Below, piece by piece: positions 7,900 to 15,967 of a DNA stretch of 21,507 bases. Position 1 is the first letter of the stretch. The number at the start of each line of letters is the position of its first letter. The notes beneath the pieces are model-generated. The model had not been told where the DNA came from. It saw nothing but the letters and a program-made list of their open reading frames with translations, and searched no databases. The stretch comes from Flavobacteriales bacterium (GTDB lineage Bacteria; Bacteroidota; Bacteroidia; DT-38). The stretch covers positions 1-21,507 of the forward strand of contig JABSPR010000205.1 in the NCBI GenBank assembly GCA_013214975.1, in the 5' to 3' direction. Position numbers and translations under genes: made by a program.

Positions 7900-9807
7900 A
7901 TGGCATTCAGAAATCTTGCAGAGTTTGTTCAAATACTCGAAAAATCAGGAGAGTTAATTCGCATTAAAGAATTCGTTGATCCGAATTTAGAGATCACAGA
8001 AGTAGTAGATCGGATATCTAAAACTCCTGATCGCAACAAGGCTTTACTATTCGAGAATAACGGAACTGATTTTCCGATTCTTATAAATTCTTTGGGTTCC
8101 TACAAAAGAATATGTCTTGCTTTAGGGGTTAATGATCTAGATGATGTTGGAGCTGAACTCGAGAGTGTTTTTAAAGAACTGGTTGCGCCGAAAGAAAGTA
8201 TTCTAGATAAGATAAAACTCTTACCTAAACTTGGTGCAATGGCATCTTGGATGCCTAAAACCACAAATAGAACAGGAGAGTGCCAAGAAGTTGTAATCAA
8301 GAATCCTGATTTATCCATTCTGCCAGTAATGAAATGTTGGCCGGAAGATGGAGGAGCTTTTCTAACGTTTCCCGTAGTCCATACAATGGATCCTGAAACC
8401 AAAATTCGAAATATTGGAATGTATAGAATGCAAGTGATGGAGGGTAACCTAACAGCTATGCATTGGCACAAGCACAAAGATTCTGCTAGTCATTTTAATT
8501 CGTATAAAAAGCTTGGAAAAAGAATGCCTGTAGCTGTTTCTCTAGGAGGTGATCCGGCATACACGTATGCTGCTACTGCGCCTATGCCTCCTAATGTGGA
8601 CGAGTATATGCTTGCTGGTTTTTTAAGAAAGCAGAAGGTTGAGCTGGTAAAATGTAAGACCCAAGACATATATGTTCCTGCAGATTGTGATATTGTTATT
8701 GAAGGATATGTAGAGCCTGATGATGAGTTAATATGGGAGGGGCCATTTGGGGATCATACTGGATATTACTCGCTGGCAGATTGGTACCCAAGGTTTCATG
8801 TTACTTGTATCACGCATAAAAAGAATGCAATTTATCCTTCTACTATTGTTGGTATTCCACCACAAGAAGATGCTTGGATTGGGAAAGCGACAGAAAGGTT
8901 CTTTTTAGCACCAATAAAGTTGACTATGCTTCCAGAGATTGTTGACATGGAATTACCAATTGAAGGAGTGTTTCATAATCTCACGATAGTAAAGATTAAT
9001 AAAGAGTTTGCTGGTCATGCCCAAAAGGTGATGAGTGCGATGTGGGGGGCAGGACAAATGATGTTCAATAAAATACTTGTAGTAGTTGATGGGGATGTGG
9101 ATATTCATAATTACCTGGACGTCGCAAGAATACTAACGAAAAAAGTAGATCCAGAAAGTGATATATACGTTAGTGCTGGTCCTATGGATGTGCTAGATCA
9201 TGCATGTTCTAAATTTGCCTTTGGGGGTAAAATGTGTATTGATGCCACAACAAAGATGACAGAAGAGTTAAGGTCAGATACACTTCCTGTAGTAGCTCCG
9301 AAAGCGATTGATATAAACAAAATCAAAAGTGAGTTCTCGGATATTACGGATATGTCAAACGATTTAATCAATCTAGGTATTTCTATAGCCCTAGTATCTG
9401 TTGAGAAGAACAGACCTAATCATATCGAAGAGTTGAATAAAGCTCTTTTCGAGAGAGATGATTTTAGTACAATTAAAGTAATCTTGTATGTGGATCACGT
9501 GTTGGATCTTGGTGAGGTTCAGGATGTTGTATGGAGATTTACTAATAATCTGGATCCAAAGCGGGATGGGTGTTTTGTCAAATCAAAAGATTTAAATTCT
9601 ATATCTCATGTAGGATTTGATGGTACTCGTAAAACAAAGGAGTTAGATAATTTTCAACGAGATTGGCCAAATGTAGTTTGCTCCGATGAAGCAACTATTA
9701 AAGCTATTGATGAAAAATGGGATAAACTTGGCTTAGGAGAATTGATTGAATCGCCATCCATTAAGCACAGCAAGCAATTATACGGAACTGGAGCAATTGC
9801 CAATTAG
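7900..9807 (+). CDS. UbiD-family decarboxylase (putative menaquinone biosynthesis)
   Basis: Member of the UbiD family, which decarboxylates aromatic or alpha,beta-unsaturated acids using prenylated FMN supplied by UbiX. At 635 residues it is longer than E. coli UbiD (about 490) because of a C-terminal extension. The active-site Arg-Glu-acid set is visible: Arg176 in NIGMYRMQV, then Glu280 and Asp285 in EGPFGDHTGYY. The prFMN/Mn-binding stretch MHWHKHKD (187-194) is also present. Bacteroidota make menaquinone rather than ubiquinone, so databases often name such proteins menaquinone biosynthesis decarboxylases; the true substrate cannot be read from the sequence. No ubiX is in the window. A ferredoxin-like gene follows 12 bases downstream. 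Confidence 0.85.
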   Translation: MAFRNLAEFVQILEKSGELIRIKEFVDPNLEITEVVDRISKTPDRNKALLFENNGTDFPILINSLGSYKRICLALGVNDLDDVGAELESVFKELVAPKESILDKIKLLPKLGAMASWMPKTTNRTGECQEVVIKNPDLSILPVMKCWPEDGGAFLTFPVVHTMDPETKIRNIGMYRMQVMEGNLTAMHWHKHKDSASHFNSYKKLGKRMPVAVSLGGDPAYTYAATAPMPPNVDEYMLAGFLRKQKVELVKCKTQDIYVPADCDIVIEGYVEPDDELIWEGPFGDHTGYYSLADWYPRFHVTCITHKKNAIYPSTIVGIPPQEDAWIGKATERFFLAPIKLTMLPEIVDMELPIEGVFHNLTIVKINKEFAGHAQKVMSAMWGAGQMMFNKILVVVDGDVDIHNYLDVARILTKKVDPESDIYVSAGPMDVLDHACSKFAFGGKMCIDATTKMTEELRSDTLPVVAPKAIDINKIKSEFSDITDMSNDLINLGISIALVSVEKNRPNHIEELNKALFERDDFSTIKVILYVDHVLDLGEVQDVVWRFTNNLDPKRDGCFVKSKDLNSISHVGFDGTRKTKELDNFQRDWPNVVCSDEATIKAIDEKWDKLGLGELIESPSIKHSKQLYGTGAIAN

Positions 9808-9819
9808 TTATTTTGAAGT

Positions 9820-10020
9820 ATGAAATATTCAAACGGTGAGCTAGAGGTAAGATGGGATAAAGACAAGTGTACACACTCAGCGAATTGTGTTCGACGCTTA
9901 TCCGATGTGTTCAGACCCAAAGAGCATCCTTGGATTAAAATGGATGAGGCATCTAGTGACTAAATAGAAGAGGTAGTTTTAGCTTGTCCTTCTGGAGCAC
10001 TATCTTGTAATAGAGTATAA
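9820..10020 (+). pseudogene. YjdI-type [4Fe-4S] mono-cluster protein with in-frame stop
   Basis: Reading from the ATG at 9820 gives 67 codons that match the small divergent 4Fe-4S mono-cluster family (E. coli YjdI). CTHSANCVRR supplies Cys17 and Cys23, HPWIKMDEA is the middle block, and CPSGALS supplies Cys56 near the end. Codon 48 (9961-9963) is TAA. The frame continues intact beyond it for 18 more codons to the natural TAA at 10018-10020. A single base change from GAA would restore a 66-residue protein, and Glu is plausible at that place. Without the second half the cluster ligands are incomplete, so the product is probably non-functional unless the stop is a sequencing error. No restart codon is visible after the stop. 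It lies 12 bases after the UbiD-family gene and is probably co-transcribed with it. Confidence 0.8.
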
Positions 10021-12534
10021 CTACTTCTCGTACGGATCTTGGTTTAACAATACCACTTTTATTGTCTCAGATAAATGATCAGATATTACATTGACATAAT
10101 ACATGCCTGAAGACAAGCTGCTCAAATTAAACTGATAAAATTCTGATTTGATGTTTTCTGTTTGCTGATCTGTAAAAACAAGATTTCCATTTAAATCATA
10201 AATATTTAAATCTAGATTTATTGAAGCATCAATTAGTCGGATATATAGAATGCTATTAATTATTGGATTAGGATAAAGTGTCAATCGGTCTTCTTGGGAA
10301 TCAGTTACTCGAATTTCAATTTCATAATTGTATTCACATTTGCCATCTTCTATATAAATATTGATGGGATAAGTGCCCTCAGCAATTTCTATAAAGTAAT
10401 AGTCCTTGTTTGTATTAGGTTTATCAGGGTACCCGCCATCGACTTGCTGCCACATAATGTCATCATAGCCGGAAGCAATACTAATTAATGTTTCTTGCCC
10501 TGGTCGTACAATAGTGTCGAATTCGTTTAGAAGAAGCTTTTCTCCATTAGAAAAGTTCATTGAGAAATATGATTTTAGGGTGCAGGATTCGTTCGATACT
10601 TCAAAATATACAGGTATTGAATCTTTAAGGTATCTTCTATCTTCTGCGTATCCATCTTTCCATATAAATGAATTGCTTCCAAGATTGTATACATATGCGA
10701 GCATTGAATCTCCGTAGCAATACGAATCGTATCTAGAAGTGGTAGTATATTCAGGCACTTCGCTTATTTCAAATATTGGCGTATTCGAAAACGCAGAGCA
10801 GCCCAAGTCGTTTTGATATGTCACTTTTTTGGGAATATTATTATAGCTTAATGTCTTGACAACCAAAAATGGAAAGTTTCCAACTTGTGGGTATGAATAT
10901 GACCAATCAATATTTACGGTGTTTTCTGTGTCTTCTAAAAAAATGGTATCCCCGAAACATGCAAGATCACCAGAAAATAGAAATTTCGGTGTTTCCACTG
11001 TATCTATTTGTGCATATATTGAATCATTAAGAAATTGAGAGAAGCCAGAGCAAGAAATGATCTCACATTTGTAGTAACCTGATTTTTCTGGAAAAAAAGA
11101 GCTAGTACTATTAACTAATTCATTGTTTAAGTACCAATTTATTGAGGCTTGAAATTCAGGGGTGGAATTTACTAAGTTAAAAGACTGATAACCACCTCGA
11201 CACTTGGTTAACGTATCGGAGGAAGCAAACGAAATATTAGGAATATTGCTCCATAGAATAGTTGTAGAAATGGTGTCAGTAGCATGACAATCACTGTAGA
11301 CTTTCTTATAGACCCCTGGTTGAGTTGCATAAGTAAAAACATTGGTTTCATCTGTTAAAATTGTATCATTTCTAATCCATTGATAGTTATAATCATCATT
11401 ATACATTCCGTTTAGCTGGATAGAATCTCCAGTGCACATGTAGTGTAAGGTATCCCATTGGGAAATGGGAGAAATGGAGTTTCTTGTCCAGCCAGAGATA
11501 GAGTATTTATAAAGTCCGCTATCTGTTGCGCACCATAAAGTTGTAGAACAGGTAGATGTCACAATATCATTTATACTTAAATTATTTGTAATTGCAAGTA
11601 ATGAGAAGTTGTCTAATGAATTGCGTGAAACACTATCGGCATAAAATAATCCATTGTCTGTGCCAGCGAATAGATATTTTTCTTCATTGGAATATAATGT
11701 ATTGTCACTAGGAAAGAATGAAAGAGAAGTAACATTGTGTCCTTCTAAACTAGATGTAAACGCGCAAGAATTAAAATAAATATTTCTTTTATGAAGGCCA
11801 TTGTTTGTTGCAGAAAGTGCTACCGCAGAATACGTAGATGTTGTAGAATATGGTAATAATTTACAGGTATTTATTTTAATAGAAAGGCTATCGTCGTACA
11901 TTTTTCCTAGCCAACCACTACCATAATAATATTGCCCTCTTGCCATTACGGATGAGTTTGAAATTTGACAGATGTCATTGTTGTAATTTGAAAACCCAAA
12001 TAACATGCCTGAAGAATAATTACCATAAATTTCAAAATCTCCTCCATCTGGGAGTTGACTATTTCTTGTGAAGCTGACTAAATCATTGCTCTCTAATATT
12101 GTATCAGGAGATGTTATAACGAGAGTCGAATATGGAATATTAGAAAGAGAGACTGAGTTGATGTGAGGATGTAAAATTCCGTTTGGCTCATTTAACTGTA
12201 TAATAGTATCGTTTTGTATTTTCAGTAAGTAATTATTTTTTGTGCCCAGGAATGCGAGAGTATCCGAAATTATTGTACAGGATGTAAGGGTGTCTCCTCC
12301 CCAATAAGACAGGTTGGGTTGCAATGAAATAATGTCATCATTTTCATTAATAATAAAAGCTTCATTTTGATTAATCCCGGTAATTACAATTACCTCACCT
12401 AGCTCCGTTACACGAACTTTATAAATGTTAGTGTCTGGAAAATAGATATTTTCGAGAGTAAGGTTTAATTGTGCGAAACTTATTTGTGCTACTGTTAGCA
12501 TTATTGTAGTTACAATCCAACGAATAGACACCAT
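10021..12534 (-). CDS. T9SS-exported propeller/Ig-like protein
   Basis: Large secreted or surface protein of unknown function. I start it at the ATG ending at 12534, giving 837 residues. That places a clean signal peptide at the N-terminus (VSIRWIVTTIMLTVAQISFA, cleavage near Ala/Gln), whereas the longer reading frame would overlap the upstream gene. Residues ~25-365 have repeated beta-propeller-like blocks, such as LFAGTDNGLFYAD and LWCATDSGLYKYS. Residues ~370-745 resemble successive Ig/PKD-like beta-sandwiches with paired Cys and the YNYQWIRND pattern. The last 88 residues (from ~750) are a type A T9SS sorting domain: LYPNPIINS, LNIYDLNGNLVF, SGMYYVNVIS and a final KVVLLN. The sorting domain predicts export by T9SS. 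Its stop codon touches that of the convergent ferredoxin gene. Confidence 0.85.
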   Translation of the reverse strand: MVSIRWIVTTIMLTVAQISFAQLNLTLENIYFPDTNIYKVRVTELGEVIVITGINQNEAFIINENDDIISLQPNLSYWGGDTLTSCTIISDTLAFLGTKNNYLLKIQNDTIIQLNEPNGILHPHINSVSLSNIPYSTLVITSPDTILESNDLVSFTRNSQLPDGGDFEIYGNYSSGMLFGFSNYNNDICQISNSSVMARGQYYYGSGWLGKMYDDSLSIKINTCKLLPYSTTSTYSAVALSATNNGLHKRNIYFNSCAFTSSLEGHNVTSLSFFPSDNTLYSNEEKYLFAGTDNGLFYADSVSRNSLDNFSLLAITNNLSINDIVTSTCSTTLWCATDSGLYKYSISGWTRNSISPISQWDTLHYMCTGDSIQLNGMYNDDYNYQWIRNDTILTDETNVFTYATQPGVYKKVYSDCHATDTISTTILWSNIPNISFASSDTLTKCRGGYQSFNLVNSTPEFQASINWYLNNELVNSTSSFFPEKSGYYKCEIISCSGFSQFLNDSIYAQIDTVETPKFLFSGDLACFGDTIFLEDTENTVNIDWSYSYPQVGNFPFLVVKTLSYNNIPKKVTYQNDLGCSAFSNTPIFEISEVPEYTTTSRYDSYCYGDSMLAYVYNLGSNSFIWKDGYAEDRRYLKDSIPVYFEVSNESCTLKSYFSMNFSNGEKLLLNEFDTIVRPGQETLISIASGYDDIMWQQVDGGYPDKPNTNKDYYFIEIAEGTYPINIYIEDGKCEYNYEIEIRVTDSQEDRLTLYPNPIINSILYIRLIDASINLDLNIYDLNGNLVFTDQQTENIKSEFYQFNLSSLSSGMYYVNVISDHLSETIKVVLLNQDPYEK

Positions 12535-12547
12535 GTGGGAAGTAATA

Positions 12548-13285
12548 TTAAAATTTAAGGCCATATCCAATAGTAATGGTTGCCATCTTGGTTTTAAAAT
12601 TATTTCCATCCATCATAGTTACAGAATATACATCATTTAAAGACTTATTGTATCTAACGATTAAGTAGCCAGGGATGTCTTTTTGGGAAACAAAGTGTAA
12701 AGAAGCTTCAAGTAAGAAATTGGTAATCTTTTTTGTGGCATAATTGAATTTAGAAATTGTGAAATTATTACTTACATCCACCCATGGGCCACCTGCAGAG
12801 CGAGAACTTACGCTATTATACCTCACTGATGACCCAGTATTGATTCCGAAAGAAACTCCGCTACTTATATGTAGGAAGCTAGTAGCGGAACGGCCCATTA
12901 TTAATCTGGATAAATTGATATCTAACAAAAAGGGTAGCTCTACATACTCCAGCCTAAAGTTTCTTATTAAGTCGTATTCAATTTTTTCTCCTTCCATAGT
13001 TTGAACAGTTAGAGCGTGTTTTTTATAACCTCCTCCTTTTGAGTTATAGCCTAACCCAGTTTCAACCCCGAGCGATTTAGAAATGTTATATTTTATTCTC
13101 CATCCCAAAGTGATACCTGTTCTAGTTTTCTTTTGAAACGTATCAGAATAATTTCCAATATTATTTTTGAAATGAGAAAATGAAAACCCTGCATAAGGTG
13201 TATGTGTTATCTTATCATCATTTGCGCTAGCCATGATAAGCTGTGAGCTGGTAATAAGTAAGAAGCCGATGACTAATATTTTCAT
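12548..13285 (-). CDS. Outer-membrane beta-barrel protein (porin-like, PorT-type fold)
   Basis: Predicted 245-residue outer-membrane protein. A signal peptide is visible at residues 1-~20 (MKILVIGFLLITSSQLIMAS). The rest shows the alternating pattern of transmembrane beta strands, including a GLGYNSKGGGYKKH strand-turn block, an EYVELPFLLDI strand typical of the Bacteroidota barrel family, and a C-terminal strand ending IGYGLKF with a final aromatic residue. No specific substrate or role can be read from it. It stops 13 bases before the start of the T9SS-exported protein, so the two are probably translated from one message and may cooperate at the cell surface; that is inference. Confidence 0.7.
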   Translation of the reverse strand: MKILVIGFLLITSSQLIMASANDDKITHTPYAGFSFSHFKNNIGNYSDTFQKKTRTGITLGWRIKYNISKSLGVETGLGYNSKGGGYKKHALTVQTMEGEKIEYDLIRNFRLEYVELPFLLDINLSRLIMGRSATSFLHISSGVSFGINTGSSVRYNSVSSRSAGGPWVDVSNNFTISKFNYATKKITNFLLEASLHFVSQKDIPGYLIVRYNKSLNDVYSVTMMDGNNFKTKMATITIGYGLKF

Positions 13286-13295
13286 TGTGAATTAA

Positions 13296-13310
13296 CTAAA
13301 TACTATTTAG
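13296..13310. repeat. 15-base palindrome upstream of the beta-barrel gene
   Basis: CTAAATA and TATTTAG form a perfect 7-bp inverted repeat around one central base, in the 45-base gap between the ClC gene and the beta-barrel gene and 11 bases before the latter's start codon. It could be a small operator or chance in AT-rich DNA. There is no T tract to suggest a terminator. Confidence 0.35.
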
Positions 13311-13330
13311 GCTTAAAAATTAGTACTTAT

Positions 13331-15118
13331 CTACTCCTCGTAGAACTCTTTGAGTAATTTTCTGTAAGCGGTAAATAGTTTCGATTTAGAAACGAACCCT
13401 ACGTACTTTCCATCTGCTATTACTGGTAGATTCCAAATCTCTATTTTGTCGAACTTACGCATTACATTATCCATGTTTTCATGGAGTCCCACAGAATCTT
13501 CAATCGGCGACATTACCTCGTGAACAAAGGTGGTTTCATGGAGTTCTGATTTGAACATGATATTTCTAATCTTATTCAATCTTACTAATCCTATTAGAGC
13601 CAGGTCATTATCTAAAACCGGATAGATATTTCTGTCCGATTCTGCGATTACATGTATTAGTTCACCAAGTTTCATGTCGGCACTTACGGTTTGGAAATCT
13701 CTTTCTATTTCTGCTTCTAAGTTCATTAAGCTTAATACTGCTTGATCTTTATCGTGTGTTATGAGTTCACCGCGTTCTGCAAGTTGCATCGTATATACAG
13801 AATGAGGAACCGTGATTTTTACTGTGAGGTAAGCGATGGACGCACAAACCATGAGGGGAATAAACAGTTCATATCCACCTGTAATTTCTGCAATTAGAAA
13901 TATTGCTGTAAGTGGGGCGTGAAGTACTCCTGCCATTACACCTGCCATTCCGACTAATGTGAAATTACTTTCAGAAAGCTGATTGAACCCAAATGAGTTA
14001 TACATTTTCGCACAAGTAAATCCCACTGTGCTACCCATGAAGAGGGAAGGGGCAAATATTCCACCAACACCACCTGCGCCAAATGTTAAACTAGTTGCTA
14101 TAGTTTTGAAAAATACTATCATAAATAGGAATACGAGAACAAGGAAAATATTATCCTTAAATCCATAGAAAACACTGAACTCAAAAATATCCGTATATCG
14201 ACCTTCGATAATGGAATTAATTGTGTCATATCCTTCCCCGTAGAGGGGAGGGATGAAGAAGATTAATATTCCTAGTAAACTACCTCCTATTATTGCTCTT
14301 AAGAAGATGTCCTTTTGATTATCGAATAATTTATGGATGTAGAGAAAGGTCTTTGTGAAGTAGATAGAGCATATGCCAGTACCAATGCCTAAAAGAATAT
14401 AAAATGGTAGATCCATTGCTGTAAATTTCTCCATTGGAAATTTAAATAGTAAGCGATCGCCTTCAATTAACGTTGAAGTAAGTGCGGCGCTTACAGAAGC
14501 CACCAATAAAGGAATCATCGAAGACATGGTTAAGTCTAACATCATAACTTCAATTGCGAACACAATTGCAGCAATGGGCGCCTGAAATATGGAAGCCAAT
14601 GCCCCGGAAGCTGCGCAGCCAATTAGAAGTGTTTTAGTCTTGTAGTTTAATCGGGCCCACTGACCAAGATTAGATCCAATTGCTGTACTCGTTCCAACAG
14701 TGGGGCCCTCTAATCCTACAGATCCTCCAAAGCCAACAGTAAGTACACTTGTAAGAATTGAGGAGTACATGCTCTTCTTCTTAATCTTACTATTTCTTTG
14801 TGATATGGCATGAAGTGCATTTGGTATTCCATGCTCAACTGGCGATCTCAATAAATATTTTACAATAATAATTGTGAGAAGAATACCTATCAATGGGTAT
14901 ATAAAGAAGAGGTAGTTATGATAGTCGTTAATGAAGTTTCTTTTAAGAAGCCATTCCACCAAGTGTACGGCATTCCTTATAAAAATGGCTACTAGTCCAG
15001 ATAATACACCGACAATTGCACTTAAGATTAGAACAAAATGTCTATGCTTAATGTGCTTTTGGCGCCAAGCAAAGAAATTAGAGAATACAATTGATAAAAT
15101 TCTGAGCATCTTGTCCAT
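13331..15118 (-). CDS. ClC-family chloride channel/transporter with CBS domains
   Basis: Inner-membrane anion channel or H+/Cl- exchanger of 595 residues. About ten or more hydrophobic helices span residues 28-440. ClC selectivity motifs are present: EHGIP (95-99), GSVGLEGPTV with the external gating Glu137, GGIFAP (352-357), and Tyr442, which aligns with ClC-ec1 Tyr445. Two CBS domains follow at ~470-590 and probably bind a nucleotide or sense ionic state. The position of the internal proton glutamate of ClC-ec1 (E203) appears to be Val191, just after Glu190, so coupling may differ from the E. coli exchanger; this rests on alignment by eye. The start at 15118 is downstream of a good -7 box. 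Confidence 0.93.
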   Translation of the reverse strand: MDKMLRILSIVFSNFFAWRQKHIKHRHFVLILSAIVGVLSGLVAIFIRNAVHLVEWLLKRNFINDYHNYLFFIYPLIGILLTIIIVKYLLRSPVEHGIPNALHAISQRNSKIKKKSMYSSILTSVLTVGFGGSVGLEGPTVGTSTAIGSNLGQWARLNYKTKTLLIGCAASGALASIFQAPIAAIVFAIEVMMLDLTMSSMIPLLVASVSAALTSTLIEGDRLLFKFPMEKFTAMDLPFYILLGIGTGICSIYFTKTFLYIHKLFDNQKDIFLRAIIGGSLLGILIFFIPPLYGEGYDTINSIIEGRYTDIFEFSVFYGFKDNIFLVLVFLFMIVFFKTIATSLTFGAGGVGGIFAPSLFMGSTVGFTCAKMYNSFGFNQLSESNFTLVGMAGVMAGVLHAPLTAIFLIAEITGGYELFIPLMVCASIAYLTVKITVPHSVYTMQLAERGELITHDKDQAVLSLMNLEAEIERDFQTVSADMKLGELIHVIAESDRNIYPVLDNDLALIGLVRLNKIRNIMFKSELHETTFVHEVMSPIEDSVGLHENMDNVMRKFDKIEIWNLPVIADGKYVGFVSKSKLFTAYRKLLKEFYEE

Positions 15119-15131
15119 TACAAAAGGGATG

Positions 15132-15139
15132 CAAAAGTA
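15132..15139 (-). promoter_or_regulatory. Candidate -7 box for the ClC gene (TACTTTTG)
   Basis: On the minus strand TACTTTTG matches TAnnTTTG and is followed by CA, 13 bases before the ClC start codon. The leader would be very short. A TTTC lies upstream at a shorter-than-usual spacing (about 15 bases), so the -33 element is weak. Confidence 0.5.
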
Positions 15140-15204
15140 GTTGATTTTAAGCTTGAAAGAGACTAGTTGTGCTTATTTAGTGGGGCTTATAGTAATGTAA
15201 TTTC

Positions 15205-15220
15205 AACCTTTTAAAAGGTT
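15205..15220. repeat. Perfect 16-base palindrome between rlmB and the ClC gene
   Basis: AACCTTTTAAAAGGTT is its own reverse complement. It starts 5 bases after the rlmB stop codon and lies about 65 bases upstream of the candidate ClC -7 box. No T tract follows on the minus strand, so it is not a classic terminator. It could be a dimeric regulator's operator or an mRNA 3'-end hairpin with a 6-bp stem and 4-base loop. Confidence 0.4.
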
Positions 15221-15225
15221 AGTAA

Positions 15226-15957
15226 CTAGGATCTTTGTTTAACAGATTCAAATAAAATAATACCTGCTGCAACAGAGACATTTAGGGATTCTATATCGCC
15301 AAGCATTGGTATCATGACTTTGCGGTCTGAGGCGTCAAGCCCTTCTTTTGAAATCCCAGATTCTTCCGATCCCATAACTATTGCAGTTGGAATAGTGTAG
15401 TCAGCCTTAAAGTATGGCTCTTTGGAGTGTTCTGTACAGGAAACAATTTGAATCCCACTATCTTTCATGAATTGCAAAGCTTCACCAATACTTTTTGTTC
15501 TGCAAACAGGTATTTTATGCAATGCTCCTGAAGATACTTTCACAGCGTCAGCATTTATTAAAACTCCTCCTTTCGTTGGGATGATAATCCCGTGAACACC
15601 TGCGCATTCAGCGGTTCTGCATATTGCCCCAAAATTTCGAACATCTGTTATGTGATCTAATAATAAAAACAAGGGAGTCTCACCTTTTTCATAAATGCTT
15701 GGTAAAAGCATATCGAGCGAAGTATATTCGATAGGTGATAGGAAAGCAACGATTCCTTGGTGATTCTTATTACTTACTCTATTCAGTTTTTCAATAGGGA
15801 CATGTTGTATTTGAACATCCGATTCTTTGAGTCGTTTATTTAGTTCGGAGAACAACGGACCACGCAAACCTTTTTGGATCATTATTTTATTAATCTCCTT
15901 TCCTTGGTTTAAGGCTTCTAGGACTGGGTGAAACCCATATATCAAATCATCATCCAT
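15226..15957 (-). CDS. rlmB: 23S rRNA (guanosine-2'-O-)-methyltransferase RlmB-like (SpoU family)
   Basis: SPOUT-class enzyme that uses S-adenosylmethionine to 2'-O-methylate a 23S rRNA guanosine (G2251 in E. coli). At 243 residues it has the normal length. The N-terminal L30e-like substrate-binding domain (1-~75) begins with IYGFHPVLEAL. The trefoil-knot catalytic domain has the three SpoU motifs: Asn108-Arg114 in VRNFGAICRTAECAG, VMGSEESGIS (194-203) and IPMLGDIESLNVSVAAG (216-232). Specificity for G2251 is inferred from overall similarity; a related TrmH-type tRNA methylase is the alternative. It starts 10 bases after the GWxTD gene's stop. Confidence 0.9.
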   Translation of the reverse strand: MDDDLIYGFHPVLEALNQGKEINKIMIQKGLRGPLFSELNKRLKESDVQIQHVPIEKLNRVSNKNHQGIVAFLSPIEYTSLDMLLPSIYEKGETPLFLLLDHITDVRNFGAICRTAECAGVHGIIIPTKGGVLINADAVKVSSGALHKIPVCRTKSIGEALQFMKDSGIQIVSCTEHSKEPYFKADYTIPTAIVMGSEESGISKEGLDASDRKVMIPMLGDIESLNVSVAAGIILFESVKQRS

Positions 15958-15967
15958 CTATTTGTTC

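Noticed and set aside
9961..9963. Stop-codon recoding (selenocysteine, pyrrolysine or reassigned TAA)
   Set aside because: The codon is TAA, not TGA or TAG; no stem-loop of the required kind is obvious, and TAA is a normal stop for many genes here.
12535..12609. Longer N-terminus for the T9SS-exported protein, starting at 12609
   Set aside because: It would overlap the end of the beta-barrel gene and bury the signal peptide 25 residues inside. The ATG ending at 12534 gives a normal signal peptide.
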